Source: Lysobacter sp036697405
Lineage (GTDB): Bacteria > Pseudomonadota > Gammaproteobacteria > Xanthomonadales > Xanthomonadaceae
Assembly: GCF_036697405.1 (NCBI RefSeq)
Contig: NZ_JBAHWA010000009.1
Span: 62,001 to 126,000, forward strand
Length of the DNA: 64,000 nt
Direction: 5' to 3'
The position numbers and the translations under genes were made by a program. Under the pieces are notes generated by a model. It ran no database searches and was not told the DNA's origin. It was given only the letters and a program-made list of their open reading frames with translations. Below, in pieces: positions 63,550-64,000 of this stretch. Position 1 is the stretch's first letter, and every line of letters starts with the position of its first letter.

Positions 63550-64000
63550 ATGCAATACCGCCGCCTGGGTTCTTCCGGCCTGCAGCTGTCGGCGCTGTCC
63601 TTCGGCGCCTGGGTCACCTTCGGCACCCAGATCGGTCGCGGCGCCGCGCGCGAGCTGATCGCCACCGCCTGGGACCACGGCGTCAATTTCTTCGACAACG
63701 CCGAGGGCTACGCCAACGGCGAGGCCGAGCGGGTGATGGGCGACGTGATCGCCGACCTGCGCCTGCCGCGCGACGGCTACTGCGTGTCGAGCAAAGTGAT
63801 GTTCGGCTCGGCCGCCGATCCGCTGCCGACCCAGAAGGGCCTGTCGCGCAAGCACGTCACCGAGGCCTGTCATGGCGCCCTGCGGCGCCTGCGCGTCGAT
63901 CATCTGGACCTGTACTACTGCCACCGCCCGGATCCGGAGGTGCCGATCGAGGAAACCGTGTGGGCGATGGACGCGCTGATCCGCCAGGGCAAGGTGCTGT
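63550..64000 (+). CDS. Aldo/keto reductase, N-terminal part (runs past window end)
   Basis: The visible 150 residues begin MQYRRLGSSGLQLSALSFGA and contain the AKR catalytic set: Asp and Tyr in 'NFFDNAEGYANGEAE', Lys in 'VSSKVMFG', and His in 'YYCHRPDPEVPIEET'. The long N-terminal match and 'GYANGEAERVMG' fit the KvBeta/YghZ-type subfamily that reduces aldehydes with NADPH. The gene continues beyond position 64000. Confidence 0.9.
   Translation, partial: MQYRRLGSSGLQLSALSFGAWVTFGTQIGRGAARELIATAWDHGVNFFDNAEGYANGEAERVMGDVIADLRLPRDGYCVSSKVMFGSAADPLPTQKGLSRKHVTEACHGALRRLRVDHLDLYYCHRPDPEVPIEETVWAMDALIRQGKVL

Overview
The window is very GC-rich (roughly 70% by eye) and reads as chromosome of a Lysobacter-like member of the Xanthomonadaceae. 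The reasons are family-typical proteins (a RebB-type killing-trait protein, a type IV secretion effector with an XVIPCD-like tail), an SAH riboswitch in front of ahcY, a yybP-ykoY Mn2+ riboswitch in front of a GDT1-family transporter, and the short intergenic repeats common in this family (GGGAATC runs, GGAGCGGCG-N-AAGCCGCG palindromes, C-rich AGCAAATCCCCCCT hairpins).

Layout. 1-12.1 kb is housekeeping and accessory: the 3' end of an RND efflux pump, a GNAT enzyme, a TrmH-type rRNA/tRNA methylase, an orphan RebB, NIPSNAP and M28 peptidase proteins, mscL, an FAH-family hydrolase, a Rieske protein, an SLC13/TrkA-C transporter, and trmB-thiG. thiS is separated from thiG by a duplicated repeat block. 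13.1-14.9 kb is a GDSL esterase autotransporter. A tRNA-Gly(CCC) at 15.0 kb is followed by a visibly lower-GC two-gene locus (15.4-17.7 kb): a lipoprotein, probably an immunity protein, and a 549-aa protein with an M23-like fold, a peptidoglycan-binding domain and a C-terminal XVIPCD-like export domain. This is best explained as an antibacterial X-T4SS effector/immunity pair.

17.9-26 kb carries rimB-rimK, an OmpR-type two-component pair preceded by a possible small RNA, ilvE, metF and hypothetical genes. 26.2-34.1 kb carries methyl-cycle genes (riboswitch-controlled ahcY, metK), an S9 prolyl oligopeptidase-like peptidase and a B12-type radical SAM enzyme. 34.3-36.8 kb is a coupled pair: a two-domain ornithine-lipid-synthase-like acyltransferase and an LpxH-like phosphatase. 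dusB and a di-heme peroxidase lipoprotein follow.

39.9-54.2 kb is the most striking region. A secreted giant of about 2,730 aa carries eleven tandem repeats of exactly 648 or 630 bp. It is followed after 58 bp by a 1,828-aa Sec-exported RHS protein ending in a nuclease-like toxin tip, and then by an overlapping small gene that is probably its immunity gene. The last 10 kb holds a Fur-controlled TonB receptor with a PepSY partner, a ribokinase-nucleoside transporter operon, a diguanylate cyclase, the Mn2+ riboswitch-GDT1 unit and the start of an aldo/keto reductase. All family calls are from reading motifs; no database search was run.
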